DNA of 64,000 bases. Source: Plutella xylostella. Lineage: Eukaryota; Arthropoda; Insecta; Lepidoptera; Plutellidae. Position 1 is the first letter of the stretch. Every line of letters starts with the position of its first letter. The position numbers and the translations under genes were made by a program. The stretch covers positions 1,674,001 to 1,738,000 of the forward strand of contig NC_064002.1 of NCBI RefSeq assembly GCF_932276165.1, in the 5' to 3' direction. The notes beneath the pieces are model-generated. The model made no database searches and was not told where the DNA came from. It worked only from the letters and a program-made list of their open reading frames with translations. Of this stretch, positions 31,558-45,063 are shown in pieces.

Positions 31558-32309
31558 TAAATTTAATCTGTGCCTCGTATGAATAATGGAGTAACTGCAA
31601 CCGGCTAATTACACGGCACTCGCGGCCTCGGGAGATAACAGAACTCTATGGTTCCCACTGCTATCTCCGCCGTTATCAGATTACACGACGATAATCCAGT
31701 GCATCAGACAAATCTGGGCAGGTACCTCCGTACCTAGGTTTAGAACTTTCTTTCATAGGTCAATTTAGCAAAAGAAATGAATGAATGAATTTAAAATAGC
31801 TAAATATACTTATTTTTTTTATCAAGCGATTATTGATAGTCTAGGATTTTTTGGTCCCGGTATACTAGCGACATAATAATTTCCACAAGTGCGGTGGCTT
31901 ATGTTTCAGTAGCATGCTGAATTAATTTCGTTACGTTTTGTGACATGTATAGGTGGGTATGTAGGTAGGGTGGCCACTAAACTGCGTCCGAAGGCTACAG
32001 GGGAAATCAACAGGTACCTACCCAAATAAAGTAACATTGAGCTGGGTCTTGAGGGAACAGAACGAAACAACACCTGAATCAGTGCTTCTCATTCGCACAA
32101 CACATCTTTCAGGTAACCTTTTACATTTACAAGATTAGGCAAATCGGAAAAATATTTATGAAGGAAAAATATAACAATAAATTGAACCGATATTTTCCAC
32201 GTTGTGAATAGGCTTTCATAGGCGTTTAAGTAATGAAATTATCTTTTACAGCCCACACAATACCTACCAATTGCCGCTAATGTTTCTGTTTAAACGAAAA
32301 CTAAACTAG
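31558..32309. other. No gene seen
   Basis: Mixed-composition noncoding sequence. I see no open frame or repeat to report. Confidence 0.35.
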
Positions 32310-33300
32310 ATTACCGTGTTGCGTGCGCTCGGGACGTAACTGTTACATCCGTCCTTGACACTGGCCGCGCGACGTCACCACTGTTTACCACCGCGTGATC
32401 CGCGGATTAAACTCCATTTAACTGATCATCATAAGCATAACTCGTTTCCTAAAACTTAATCGATACAAATTTCCAAAATCAACATCATCATCACGCAAAG
32501 CGTCTCGGCACCGAGTTGGATCATCATATTCTTACGTTTAAGATATGCACTTTTTTCAGTCTGCACTTTGAGTACTGTTGGCTGAAGGGTGCCGTGCTCG
32601 CGAGGGCTGGTTCAGGCCAGCATGGTGGCCGTCGGGCGCGGGGCGCGGGGCGCGGGGCGAGGTGACGCGGCGGCCGGCGGACCGCGACTGCTGGACGCGC
32701 CGCCCCGCGCACGCGCACTGACTAACCCGCCGCAAGAGCGGGACGCACATACACAACAACTACCAACAGCCACTCTCCGTTTCAGTCTTTATTCACAACT
32801 TCAGAAGACACTCATTCCTCTGCCAGAGAAATTGGCTCTTAGGTTAGAAGGTTTGCGCTTCCAGGCCGCGACGCGTCCGCTCCTGTAAACTGTGTTATGT
32901 AGGCTCTGAAGACTGAGATGCTGTAGCCGTTACTGTGGACCGTTCCGATGTTATGTCACTATTGAGCGCGTTCCACTTCGTTGTTTGGCCGTGAACAATG
33001 TTTTAACCGCTCGGCTCGCTAATAACTTTGAATGGAGCATAGTTCAGGATGACGCCCGCCGGCCTAGTTTCAGCGATGACGAGTCGCTTTGATGTGTCGC
33101 GGTGAGCGCCGTAATGCGCCCTAACGAATGCTGTAAATTATTAATGAAGTTTCTTCCCGCAGCACGCGGCCTAAATATTCGGCAAGCATTCCGTGTTGCC
33201 GTGCCGTCGTGGCCGCCGTGGGACCGCCTGGCTCCACGTCTCGTCGCCACAATAACTTTCGTCGACGAGTTTCTTTATTTGTCCACCCTCTTCTTCTCCC
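32310..33300. other. GC-rich, CpG-dense block (possible host promoter or first exon)
   Basis: This is the most CpG-dense non-transposon stretch of the window. Examples are GCCGCGCGACGTCACC near 32365, the GGGGCGCGGGGCGCG run at about 32640, and GCCGTCGTGGCCGCCG near 33200. Several short frames cross it on both strands, none long enough to trust. A donor-like site (GTGTCGCG|GTGAGC) lies at about 33100. This composition in a moth genome often marks a 5' end of a host gene, but no protein can be assigned. Confidence 0.35.
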
Positions 33301-36300
33301 CGACAATGTAGGTTGAAAGGGCAGAATAAACTCCGACTGAATTAAATCGATATCGCTTAATAATGAATGCTGAAGGATACACAGTAGGTGGTCTATGTAG
33401 AGTTAGTGCCATAATCATTTTAATCGCATTAAAGTGTATACATCCACGTAATCCCAGTATTACTCCGCCGACTTAATGTGTGTCGATGGCAAATTAGCCT
33501 TTACGGCGGTGCACTGAAGGTTGATGTTGTGCGGAAGTTGATTCAGTCTGTTTGGATGCTCGGAAATCGAAGTGATTTACATGTGAGCTCTATGATTTCG
33601 AACCAGCGGCGGCGGCGGCGGCGGCGCGGAGATATTGAAAAGTCGAGTTTTCATTTCAATGTTTACTTCTGGCATCTCTGTGTAAGCCGTCTGAAAGTTT
33701 CACGAATAAGTACAAGTTGGTAGTTATTAAGAATTATTATCAATATGTCCAGATTATTAAAAAAACAATATGGTACATTCATGAGAAATGAAAAGTTGCA
33801 ACGGCAATGGCAGATGTTTTTTTTTATTATCTCGTGCGTTTACATGTACTTTAAGTCACGTCCCAGGAGTACCGATATGTGTAGTGTCTGTACATCATCA
33901 AAACGCATACCTACCTATAACATCCGAACCACTTGTATTAAACAGTAATTAAAAGCAAACGCTATTTTACCGATTCAAAACTTTTCGCATAAAATCGCTT
34001 TCATTTCCATTCCACCGCTCACCGGGAGCGACAATAAAAGCCCGCTTTATTTACCGTTTCATTAAATTGTTCTTCCTTCAATTATTGTGATATAAATATT
34101 GATCGTAACATCGCTTCTACACCCATACTCACAAAAATATCTAACAAAATATTAGGCGATGCATTTATTTGGGCGCCTAAATATTAAGACAGTCTCTAGA
34201 TCTGCATCTACTACAAGAGTAAACGAATTCTCGAGTAAAGATCAAGAACAGGCAAGCATAGCATGGGTTGTGTTTCGGCCAACTGGACCTTACACAAGTA
34301 CATAGTTGTTAATACCTGAATGAGGAAAGCACCGAACGATAACAACGTTATGATGTTCCCGCAAAATTCATTACCTCACCAACCATATTGTTTGAGCACC
34401 AAACATAGTAACCAAAAGGACTGATTGATTAGTCTGATAAATTTGAATTATACAGTACCTACAGTGCTTTAACCGTAATTTTACCACTGAAATCTGTGAT
34501 CTTTACTTCCGTTGGTTGGTATTACGCTGTAGAGTGTGTCCAATGACAATGCTAGAGGTACAAAATATCTAGAAAATATCCATATTTGACTGTATTAACA
34601 GGAGAACGTTAACAGCAGAGAGATTGTTCAGATACAACGTTGTTAGAACGGCTCATCAAACCATTTTATCGAGAGACGCCATCTATCCAATCATTTCACC
34701 ACGGTGACAAATTCTAGTGTTTGTCACCGACAAGGGTAGATATTGAAACTTCATCCACCTTCTACGTTTCTTCCAAACAATTACGAAGAGTTTGTTGCTC
34801 ACTTGTGAGTCACCCTGAATACTCCATAGAGGATTACAGTCGTAAGCAAGGGCCTCCCCACATTCAAGAGTGTCAATATCAATATCCCGTTTCCCTGTGC
34901 TCGCTGAGATTGCTGGAAATAGGACTCCTACAGATCGATATCCACATCTGAATTAGCTCTTTACGTCTAACCCCAAAAAGGAACCAATTGCGGAAAGTCC
35001 CGGGGACGCCTAACATTATTACTAGTCGTCGTAGCCTATTCTGCGAATTACACACAGAATTTGTTCGTATAAATTATCTGCCCCATTTCAACGCAAGTTG
35101 TAAGAACGAGTGTCAATATAAGCCACCCTTATAAACTCTGGAAGCCTCACGGCCACCTTACCTTTAAGTTATTCTTCTTCTTAGCGTATTGACTAGGGTT
35201 TGTAACCTTGGGATTGGCCGGTCAAAATAGTTATCAGTGCTTTGGACGAATACACTAAATAACAAATGATAGGTCATGGAGCACGCTCCTTTAGTATGTA
35301 CAAGCCTATAAGTTGTTGAGTTTTTAGGCGTACAAGGAATAAGTACCTAACAGGTAAGTCAATTTTGTTGGTAGGTATCTTGTTGTGTATTTCATCAATA
35401 AAGATTTATTGTATCGCTTTGCAATAAGCAATTAAATATTTAAATTACTAAAACTTGATTTATTTTGTTGCTGAAAAGAACTGTTAATATTAGAGAGCTT
35501 TAAATCCATGCGGTAATGAAGTTTGATCTGTAAGACAGTTGGTGGACAGTCCCAGAACTTTATGTAAAATTGTAAATGCGATTGACTTGCTAATAGTTCC
35601 TGGGAGAGGCACAAAGATAGAGTGGTCACTGAGTGACATCTTTGATACTTTTATTTTATTAAAACTTTTCCATACGCTAAAATGCTCTTAGGTCGAGGCC
35701 CGTGGAGACTTTGAGGAAAATGACTGAGGGTTTATTTGTACGGAAACTAAAATTTAATATCCTGTGTTGATTAACCTCGCAAATATTTGCATTGTTCCGT
35801 CCAAGTTTCAGTTGAATTTTCCAAGTGTTTTTGTGCGAATATGTTAAGATATTTCGGGAAAATTAAGAGGTTTTCCGAAATATCGTAATATTTTAATGAA
35901 AACACTCCTTTCCTAACAATAAATGTAATAATGATTAACTTTACAAAAGATCATACCGTCTACAACCCGTCTTGAATATTCGTCTTCTTATGAAATAAGA
36001 ATTAATAATCTTCCACTCACACTCCCTATCAATTAATATAATGAACAGGAATCGAACAAAATTGCGGAATTTCCAGCAAATAAACATACTTAAATACAAT
36101 GTTTGTGTTGGCAAAGGTGTCCGGTAAATAATTGTCGCACCTGTGCTCCCCGACACCGAGATAAATTATGGCGGAATTTAAGACGTGTTATGAGTTTATG
36201 ACGGGTCTATTTTGAGCTAACGGCATCAGAAACTGACAGATACACACCATGTTCCGTGGCTTGTTTGTGGAAATAATTAATTTTGGTATCGGCTGCGGCG

Positions 36301-36779
36301 CGTGGAAACATGTCTGAATCATGTTGGATGATGAAATTGACTTGTGGGTACTGCGGGCCTATCGCGAAGTCAAAACGAAGTAACATTTAATTTCAATACA
36401 ATTTGAATCCTAAAATCGTTGTCAAATTAAGTGCGCGATAGCTGGCCTGACATTGTTACGTGAAAGAAGTTGTTGCTCATTTCACTATTCATCTACTTGC
36501 GATGTATAAGGATAAGATTTTATTTTTGGGAAAGTCGTTTAGTTTGATGTGCAGATATCATTGTTTGCCCTATTTTCATTAAGGTTCTATATACCTAGCC
36601 ATTTTCGTGGTGATCTGAACCGAAGTGAACAACCTTTACACATAGACACGAGTGACCACAGTGTGATGCTATCTATTTAACTGGCGGGAGGCACGCGATG
36701 CACCGGCCATTGGTGTCACACCACTACTGAACAGTTCTATTCATTCTCTCATCTGAATGTAGATGTAATATAACTATAT
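33301..36779. other. No gene seen; (GGC)n run
   Basis: A short trinucleotide run (GGCGGC repeats) lies at about 33604-33627. The rest is AT-rich noncoding sequence without a convincing repeat or frame. Confidence 0.4.
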
Positions 36780-36885
36780 TGTACATAAAACACTTAAAAT
36801 AACATTTAAAACTTAAAGTCTGTAATACAATAAGGGCGGCCTTATCGCTAAAAGCGATCTCCTCCAGGCAACCCTACGAGCTAAG
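36780..36885 (-). repeat. LINE 3' end remnant
   Basis: AAGGGCGGCCTTATCGCTAA is followed by AAGCGATCTCCTCCAGGCAA, a GC-rich stretch recurrent at the 3' ends of insect LINEs. It is preceded by an AT-rich run containing TTAAAACTTAAAGT. No coding part remains. Confidence 0.45.
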
Positions 36886-37232
36886 AGAGACAATTTTGAA
36901 TATAAATGAGGAATTTGTACAAAATATAAACACTAAATGGAAAGTAAATTAATACCTACTTATTTTATTAATAAATACTTGAATGGTTTGTTTTGAAATT
37001 GATTAGGAACCCCGGATTCTTTAAGGCTCGTAACGTGATTCGTGAGTATATTATTTTGTGGTAAAGCAAACACGACTTCAATTATTGTTGGTCCTAGTTT
37101 TATATTGTTAGCTTGCGTTGTTTATTAATTTAATTAGAACATTCTGGTTATCTGTAGTAGACTATGCACGAGGCTAGGATTAAATGCTTCTTGTACAATG
37201 TAGGTGCTATATAGAAAAAGATCACTAATACA

Positions 37233-38130
37233 ATGACCATTGCTGTTGCTGTCCTATGGTACCCCAGTGGTACAGAGGGCCTTAACAAGCGTGCGCCACG
37301 CCGTTCTGTCCTCAGCAACCGCTCTGGCCTGCGTCCAGCTCAGGCCTTGTGCTCGCAGCTCGCCGTCCACTGTGCGCCGCCATGTGTGCACGGGGCGACC
37401 GCGTCTGCGGTGGCCACCCGGCGGTTTCCATTCAAAGGCAATGCTCGCTTTTTCTGATTGTGTGGCCAATCCATCTCCATTTTCGCAATGCGATTTCTTG
37501 TTCGATGGAGGTCTGCTTACACACGTTCCACAGGTCAACGTTCCGGATTGTGTTCGGCCAGAAGATACGGAGGATCGACCTCAGGGATTTGTTGACGAAC
37601 ACTTGTAGTTTGTTCATCAATCCCTTAGTCACTCTCCACGTTTCACAACCGAACAACAGAACCGATTTGACGACGGAGTTGAAAAGGGAGATTTTCACGC
37701 GACGCTTGAGCACGTTGGAGTCCCACACAGGTCTTAGTTGTGCGAAGGCAGCTTTCGCCTTATTTATTCTTGCTGCAACGTCATCGTCCGTCCCACCTTG
37801 GTTGGTGACTGTACTGCCGAGATACACAAAACGGGATACTGTCTGTAGGCTTTCATTTTCCAGTACAAGTGGGTCGGTGTCAGTCGACTTTACGCGCTTG
37901 TCCACTGCTTTTCGACGGTTAATTCGCAGGCCCATCTGGTCAGCAGTGTCTCGCAGTTTCTCCAACTTTGCTTCCAGTTGGGCTAATGTTGGCGATATCA
38001 GTACAATGTCATCCGCGTAGTCGAGGTCCTCCAGAACACTTGTACCCCAACTGATGCCTTGGACATTTGTTGTCACCTCACTCATGACGTCATCCAGCAC
38101 AATAATAAATAGTAGCGGGCGGGTATACAA
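37233..38130 (-). pseudogene. RTE-like reverse transcriptase pseudogene, 5'-truncated
   Basis: On the minus strand, a frame from about 38130 reads RPLLFIIVLDDVM, then DLDYADDIVLISPT (the catalytic YADD), SRFVYLGSTVTNQGG, VLLFGCETWRVTKG and EIALRKWRWIGHTIRKSE. A shift near 37440 moves into FEWKPPGGHRRRGRP, TWRRTVDGE and AVAEDRTAWRTLVKALCTTG, the characteristic C-terminus. About half of a normal RTE ORF, including the endonuclease and the first RT motifs, is missing. One frameshift makes it nonfunctional. The plus-strand frame of 223 codons across it is only its shadow. Confidence 0.85.
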
Positions 38131-38533
38131 TGACCACCCTCTATTAATTAAATAAGGAAGGTAGATACTACCATATAAACAAAAGTAACCCAGCATTTTT
38201 GTTAAATAAAATGATCTTCATGAAAGTTAAATATGCTCTTGGTGGAGACTAAAATACGTTTCCTAAGAGCCTGAAGGAACCTCAAGCGAAGTAAACAAAC
38301 TCGAGCAGGATTATGGATAACAGACTGCTAATGCATTTTTACCCGACTGCGGAGAAGCAAAAAGGAGGGTTATGTATTTAAACAGAATGTCTGTAAAACT
38401 ATGCCATATTATCAAAGCCCTCTGAAAATGGAAACCACGAGATTATTGTCTTGTTTCATACGTTTTCTAAGCTTTTTAGCTTTTTTTTATATATATAAGT
38501 AGGTACTTTAGTTATATCCTGTTTTATCGATTA

Positions 38534-38802
38534 AAAAAAAAAAAACACAAGACACGCACTCACGCCTTGTACTAATGTACTCCCTTGCGGGGTAGGCAGA
38601 GGTGCATTGCTGCACCCACTTTTCGCCAGAGTGTATGTTAGTCCCAATGTAATAGGGGGCGGGCCTATTGCCATTTTACGGGTACATCCAAGACCCGAGA
38701 ACAAATATCTGTGTTTAAACAAATATCTGCCCCAGCCGGGAATCGAACCCGGGACCATCGGCTCAGTAGTCAGGGTCACTAACCACAACGCCATTCTGGT
38801 CG
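38534..38802 (-). mobile_element. SINE-1b (tRNA-derived), complete, with target duplication
   Basis: TCGATTA lies on both sides (38527-38533 and 38803-38809). On the minus strand the head has GTGGTTAGTGACCCTGAC and the B box GGGTTCGATTCCCGGCTGGG, continuing CAGATATTTGTTTAAACACA. The body then changes to AGGCCCGCCCCCTATTACAT, CTCTGGCGAAAAGTGGGTGC and ACCCCGCAAGGGAGTACATT. It ends in a T run (GTGTCTTGTGTTTTTTTTTT). Confidence 0.85.
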
Positions 38803-41800
38803 TCGATTAATTAGGTATAATCCGATAACAACAATATTACGTAAAAAACCAATCGTAATCAGGTACTTAGTTGATTTTAAAACGTTTAAAAACCTACGAA
38901 GGCGAGTTGCCTAACATTGTTGCTAGAAAATTATGAAAAGTATACCGAGTAACATCATTACCTTTTATATTTTCATAAAATACCAAGGTATATACTTTGT
39001 TATTACGCAAGAAATTTAAGCTCATCTCCAGTAAGCCTTTTTAAAGTAGGCTGTAACTGAAAATCTAGTAAAATTTCAGCTTGTATCTAAGCAAGCCCGG
39101 CTATTACGGACCTCGCTTCGTCATAAAATGTACATTCTGCGGAGCTCAGTCAAATTAAACATTTCGTGCGGCGAAACTAGAAAATACCCGTCAGCGAATA
39201 CTGACTGGATAAACCATTGGAAATTATGGTTGAATACGCAGATTCACACATTACCACACTGCTGGAAATTTATTCCTGGAAGATTATAAATGACATTATT
39301 TTTATTGGAATAAGTTGTAAAGTTTCTGTACTCTCTAGTTTTCGAATTGATGTTGTCATAAAGCTCTTGCTGTATTGAGAGAATACGATGTCAGTACTTA
39401 CAATAAGAAAAAAATATAATTATTATGATAGTTGCCTTTTTATTTTCCGCTCGCACTCCGTGCGTCAAATAGCGTAGAACTTTCAGGAAGCACTCTTAAA
39501 TCTGGTCACGTAACGCAATGATAGTCATAAGTACTTTATTTGTACAAGCAAAGCGTTTCAGAAACGGAATAATTTGTAACAATTCCGGACTCCGATAAAC
39601 TACGTTAACAGCTCATTTATTTCTATCTGGGAGCAGATAAATAAACAACGCTAAATTACCGAGCTAACCGTGAAAAACATGCATCTCCATTTGAACAATT
39701 CCCGCGATTCGACGAGTTACTTGTATAGCTGTACAGCTATCTTTTGTTTTCATCTTTACTAAATTTATAACAGACTAGTTGTTCCCGCGAGCTTCGCTTC
39801 GCCTTAAAAAGTTTTCCCGTAGGAATTCCGGGATAAAAATAAGCCTATGTTCTTTCTCAGGGTCTAGACCATATGTATACCAAATTTCATTCAAATCCGT
39901 TCAGTAGTTTTGGCGTGAAAGAGTAACAGACAGATAGACAGACACAGTTACTTTCGCATTTATAATATTAGTTAGGATTTACTAAGGCCTGTTGCGTATA
40001 TTAGAGCGTTAATTTTTAGAAATTTACGGACTTTAGAACTTTTAGACCTTTGATATGCAGCTTTCATGCTCCGGGCGGATATCGATTCAGGAAGGTCACT
40101 CTATCGTATGGAATGCCGCTGGCATAACTATCCAACTCTATGCCGTTGTATTAAACTTGACAATCGCATGGTAGCTCTCATCCGTTCGTTTTTTATCAAG
40201 CTAGAATAGCCTTCCGACTTCCCACAATCCGCCAAATGTGGTGTATAATATTGTCCACATGGCGTCAATGGGAAGATTGCGGGTTGCGAGCGATATTCAA
40301 ATGTTATGCAAATCCCACGCGGGCCCTTTAATGAACAACACACCGTCGTATGTTTCACTGTGTTGTGTAAAATGTAAATATAGTATTAGCTAATGGTGTA
40401 GATAGTGAAACGGAATTGGTACTTACCCTGTGTTTGAAATTATGGTGGGGTGTTAACGCCGTGATTTTCAGGGACTATCGCTGCTGCGTTGTTTTGAGTT
40501 CGGGACTGCTGTATTACGTAATAAATAATGTTGAGACTATGTTTTGTATCGGCAGAAGTAGCCAAAAAAAATGAATTCAATACATTTTGAAAATTACTCC
40601 TTTTGATAACTTTTATTAATATCTCAAGCCACCTTTTCAGTATTAAATAAAAGCTCAAACTAATTATTTACATACAAATAACGGTAACATAACTCGAGTA
40701 TTGCATCTTTTGAATCATTTTGTATAGGCATAGTCCGAACAATGCGCTTGGCGGTTTTCTATCAACAATGCCAATTGAAATATTGTTGCGGGCACGAATA
40801 ATGGCGGCTGGCAATTTAAATAAAAAGCTCCTTTATGCCAAATGACAAATAACAGACAGAGAATAATATATTGTGAAAATAAATAGGAGTCAAAACACAA
40901 TTAATGATAGAACAGTAATATATGTATAAGTCAATGGATAGAACTATCATTTTGGACGAGATAGTCATATTTTAAATTAATTTTTTTGGTTTGGTTAGAC
41001 AACATTTACCATATTTATAATCACAAATTCACAAACACACTCACTCACATTGTGTTTGCCTGTTGTTTGATGAACGTAGGATTTACCTGTAAATAAATCC
41101 TGCGTTCTTATCATAATGTGATGATGATTTTTGGTCCGACAGATTTCGGCCATGGCGATTACTTCGACCCCTAGTTCTGTTGGCGCGCGTGCTATATCAC
41201 ACTGTATACTGTATACCTCACCTTTAATTAAGATTATTGCCGCGAAAATTATTTAAATTTGATTCATGCTGTTTCTGCACCTTTCTTCATTTAAAGATAT
41301 TACCTGAAACAACAACAATTTAATTATTAGATTAATGTGAACACAAAGAGGGAATTATTTCTGACAGAAATTATAATAAAGGTTTTCGCATTTTGATTAA
41401 AAGTTACGCACAAAACAATTTATTTTTCGATTTATAAGAAATTACTGATGCGGAAATCTTAGTGGTATTCAGTTGAATAATAAATATTTAAATTACTTGT
41501 CAAACCAGAGAATAATAATACCTAATAATGATATTTTTATACCTACAACTTGAGACTTAATTTTTTATAGTAATTATTGCCAAGTTAATTATGTTTCAGC
41601 GACTGTGTTTCCACAGTAACGTAAATCGAGTTAATTTTAATACGATTTCAGATGCCCGTGAGACAAAACATGGCTACATTCACTCTAAACCATTCTGAAA
41701 TTTGAACTAGGTACTTATTTATTGCATACTGGCTTTTAAGAAGTTTTGTACGCAATTTTAGCGAATCATATTAAAAAGAAAAAATATTAAGCTTATTATC

Positions 41801-41899
41801 ATACAGGCTCTTCTTTGCAATGAAAGTGTTCTGAGCCAATGCCAGAAGTCAGGGCATAGCCAGTGGATTTATCACGTTAGTAATAAAATTTATATTTAG
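38803..41899. other. No gene; one dispersed repeat at 39772-39976
   Basis: AT-rich noncoding sequence apart from the repeat listed next. I see no open frame of interest. Confidence 0.4.
39772..39976 (+). repeat. Dispersed lepidopteran repeat (TTCGCATTTATAATATTAG end)
   Basis: It runs from CTAGTTGTTCCCGCGAGCTT through TTCCGGGATAAAAATAAGCC, CAAATTTCATTCAAATCCGT, GTTTTGGCGTGAAAGAGTAA and a CAGACAGAT run to TTCGCATTTATAATATTAG. This motif order is very widespread in butterfly and moth genomes. I do not assign it to a class. Confidence 0.65.
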
Positions 41900-41904
41900 A
41901 TATT

Positions 41905-42040
41905 TATATTTAGTATCTATCTATCTATGTATTTGTGTAGATATATCAGCTGTCCGACACCCATAACACAGGTTCTTCCTAGCTTGGGGTCGGATGGCCG
42001 TGTGTGAGATGTCCCCACATATTTATTTATTTATTTATTA
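41905..42040 (+). repeat. SINE-1a body and tail, head missing
   Basis: It matches the reverse of 20130-20240: ATATCAGCTGTCCGACACCC, AGCTTGGGGTCGGATGGCCG and GAGATGTCCCCACATATTTA. The end is an (ATTT)n tail. The tRNA-like head is absent, so it is 5'-truncated. Confidence 0.7.
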
Positions 42041-42382
42041 ATTATAAATAAAATAAACTTTAATTCGAGTTAAGCAGTAGTCATTGGTAAGTATTTTTTT
42101 GTAAATATAGGTAAATAATTAGGTACATTTCAGATTCGCTATTAAAGTGCCTCTTGTGCTTACATACTTCCTTGAGTAAATAATGCTGAAAATTCTTCAC
42201 GAAAAAAGGATAAGTAGGTATAAACTGAATCTAGGTCACGTTTTGGATTCTCACAAATAAAGGTAGGACTTTATCGACAGTGCTTGCTCAGCTCGTCTCA
42301 AACGCAAAGATTTCAGTATTTCTGTATCCCTACCATGCGTTGAGAAGATGTAATAAGTCCGTTAGTTGCTGTTACATACTTA

Positions 42383-42529
42383 CCCCCTTATTCATAAAAA
42401 AGTTACTGGACGGATTAACTATTGAGCTGTTTTGTCACTCTCTGTCAAAGAACAAATTGTTCTCTGTTAGAGAGGGACAGAACAGTTCAATAGTTAATCC
42501 GTCCAGTAACTTTTTTATGAATAAGGGGG
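42383..42529. repeat. Harbinger-like MITE, near-perfect palindrome (TTA duplication)
   Basis: CCCCCTTATTCATAAAAAAG and CTTTTTTATGAATAAGGGGG are perfect inverses, and pairing continues through TTACTGGACGGATTAACTAT. TTA flanks both ends (42380-42382 and 42530-42532), matching a PIF/Harbinger target site. Confidence 0.8.
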
Positions 42530-42532
42530 TTA

Positions 42533-44544
42533 CTGTATATCTGAATAACCACACTCTTCACTAAAGAGCTGCTGTATGTTTTTACAAAACCTATGTTTTT
42601 TACATAGATAATGAATTTAATTATATCTAATTAATATAACTTTAGACTAATAATAAATTAGACACAATGTTACAAACTAAACTACTTACCTACCTATATA
42701 TTATACAAACTATAAATAAAATAACCCTTCTAGGTCTGATTATTAATATTTATACTTCCTATTTATATTTTTCGTTAAATTTGTTTGATACTATACATCA
42801 CTAATTTCATTACGCCGTGGAAGTGATAATTAATAATTAATCAATAATAATAAAGGTCAAATCTTATACCTAGTTTGATATTTTCGCCGTGAAGCGCCAA
42901 TATCCGGCAAAAGGAGAGTGACTCTGAAACTAATTTCAGGCATCGCTGAGGTTCCAATGTTCAAAGAGATCGGCCACTAATAGTGCCACTACGACTACCT
43001 ATCTCATTTAGGCCCCTTTTAACCCTCCCTTTGAAAGCGCAGTTGTAAATAAGTACAGTGGGATCTTTTTGTACGTGGCGATACATTCATAGTTCCAACA
43101 ACGATACATTTATTTATTTTACATTATTTATACAAAGGCTTTATTAGAAATCCAATTTGACCCTAACACCCCTCAGCCATAGTAGGTGAAGGGTTAAAAG
43201 CAATTTGTGTAAAAGTCTCAATAAAGTCAATCACATCTGTTAGTAGTAGATAAGTTGGCAAGAGGCGGGTCTGTGCGGTGTAAAGTTAAACTTGTTATGG
43301 ATCGTTGCTTTTAATTCAATTAAACTCATTCTTTCTGGCCATTGTAAAACTGTAACTGGACTTTGTAAAAATGAAGTGAGCAATAAACAAAAGATAGACG
43401 GAGTTAGGTGTACCAAAATTATCCATGGTAGTACCTGATATCAAGTGTCCATATTATGTGCGGGTATGCATATTACAATATGTTAAATATTTATGAATAA
43501 ATATAATTATTGCTCAAGTATTTGCATTTTATATGTGCTAAGATAATACACTTAAAATTATAGTTAAGTTTCTAGAGCCTAGTAGGTAATCAAATGAAAT
43601 AAAATATTTTTTATTGAACGTAAAATTTTACAATTATTTGACCATTGTCATAATATAATATCACTCTACCACCATTTCTAATAAGACATCGTTTCTCATT
43701 CCACTAGCGCCCGAAACTTAACGAATTCTGTACGACTGTACAGCGAAAAAAATAAAGCTGCAATATAAAATACCAGATCAGGAGGCATACAAAATATATT
43801 CACGCATATAAATATAAATATGTTGCTTCACGACCTTCAACCAAGATTTCAGACTTTGCGGATACAAAATAGTACAGATTACTGAAGGCTGTGTAACGGA
43901 TATATCCCGAAAGCTCTGAAGAGATAATATCAGATAGAAGCTTCACGAAATAGTGTAGACGCTTTCTGGGAAGTTTTCCATTAATTAAATCAACTATACT
44001 GTAACTACTGTTGTGTTGTTGTTCGAACGAATTTTGTACATCACGAGTTATTTAGAAACAAAACTCACGGTTTATTATCGTTAGCCTACTTAAAAAAATG
44101 CGCACTTTGTGATTTTAATGTCACAAACATAAGTAAGTACATACTTATCTATATTATTGAACGCAAACCCAAAACATTGAATATTACCTAAAATATCGCA
44201 TTGTTTCCAGTTAACTTTAATGAACCATCTATTTTTAAGGATACCTTGTTGAAAGGTCAAACCAACCCAGTACAAGGAATAATACTTTTCTTCATAAAAT
44301 GAAACTTCTTTAAGTAGATATACTTACTTGGAAAACCAACAAATCTAAAGGTTAAGAGGTTAAAAATCGTTCAACAAACTCCAATGAAAAGTAGACACAC
44401 GTAAAACCAATGTTTATTTAATACATCTGTTATACCTTATTAAAACCTTAGTGGTGTAATGACACTAATAAGATTTAAGGTCTTCGAATCTTGCATATAC
44501 CAATAAATTCCTTAAAAATAAGGAATTTAAGTTCAATTTTTATA
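42533..44544. other. No gene seen
   Basis: AT-rich noncoding sequence. I see no repeat or frame to report. Confidence 0.4.
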
Positions 44545-44665
44545 CCACCACCGTGAGACGGTGTAGGAAAATGTCGTAAGGAAACCTGCATATCTAGATT
44601 TCTAGATGTGTACCCTAAGTGCACTGTGCTCATTCCAAAACGGCCATACGGCTGGCGACCTATCA
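44545..44665 (+). repeat. SINE-2 body fragment
   Basis: GGAAACCTGCATATCTAGAT matches the SINE-2 body at 9617-9954. CTAGATGTGTACCCTAAGTG and CATTCCAAAACGGCCATACG match the decayed copy at 10470-10672. Confidence 0.55.
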
Positions 44666-44974
44666 CGTGAGTTCAAAATTTACAGCGAAAAGCGGGTGAC
44701 TTGCAACGCGGTAATACAGCACCCTTATCTAGGGGGTCATTCTCTAATCGACACAATTTTTTACGCAATCGTCGCGCTTAATACCCTGAGATAGAGCCGT
44801 GGTTAGCGCAGCGCATAGAAGCTTCGAAAAACCAAACTGCAAAGGTTACCACGTCTCTATCTTGTTGTATTATTAAGCAATTGCGTGACAATTCTCATTC
44901 GTTGGCTCGTCGATTTACAGAGTGACACCCATTGACTTATATATTACTAGCGTAAGGACAGGCCCAACCGCTCT

Positions 44975-45063
44975 AGAAAATGACACCCTCGCGTTGGCCC
45001 TAAAACCTCATAAATCTTTCATAATTTGTATGAAATTAGGGCCAGCGCGCGGGTGCCATTTTC
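44975..45063. repeat. Small MITE, imperfect inverted repeat
   Basis: AAATGACACCCTCGCGTTGG and the inverted CCAGCGCGCGGGTGCCATTT enclose a short AT-rich core. It is noncoding although a 105-codon frame runs across it. Confidence 0.55.

Noticed and set aside
32524..32888. Short Arg/Pro-rich frames on both strands
   Set aside because: High GC content removes stop codons in all frames. None has domain content or splice-supported ends.
37349..38020. 223-codon plus-strand open frame
   Set aside because: It is antisense to the RTE reverse transcriptase pseudogene and shows no motif of its own.
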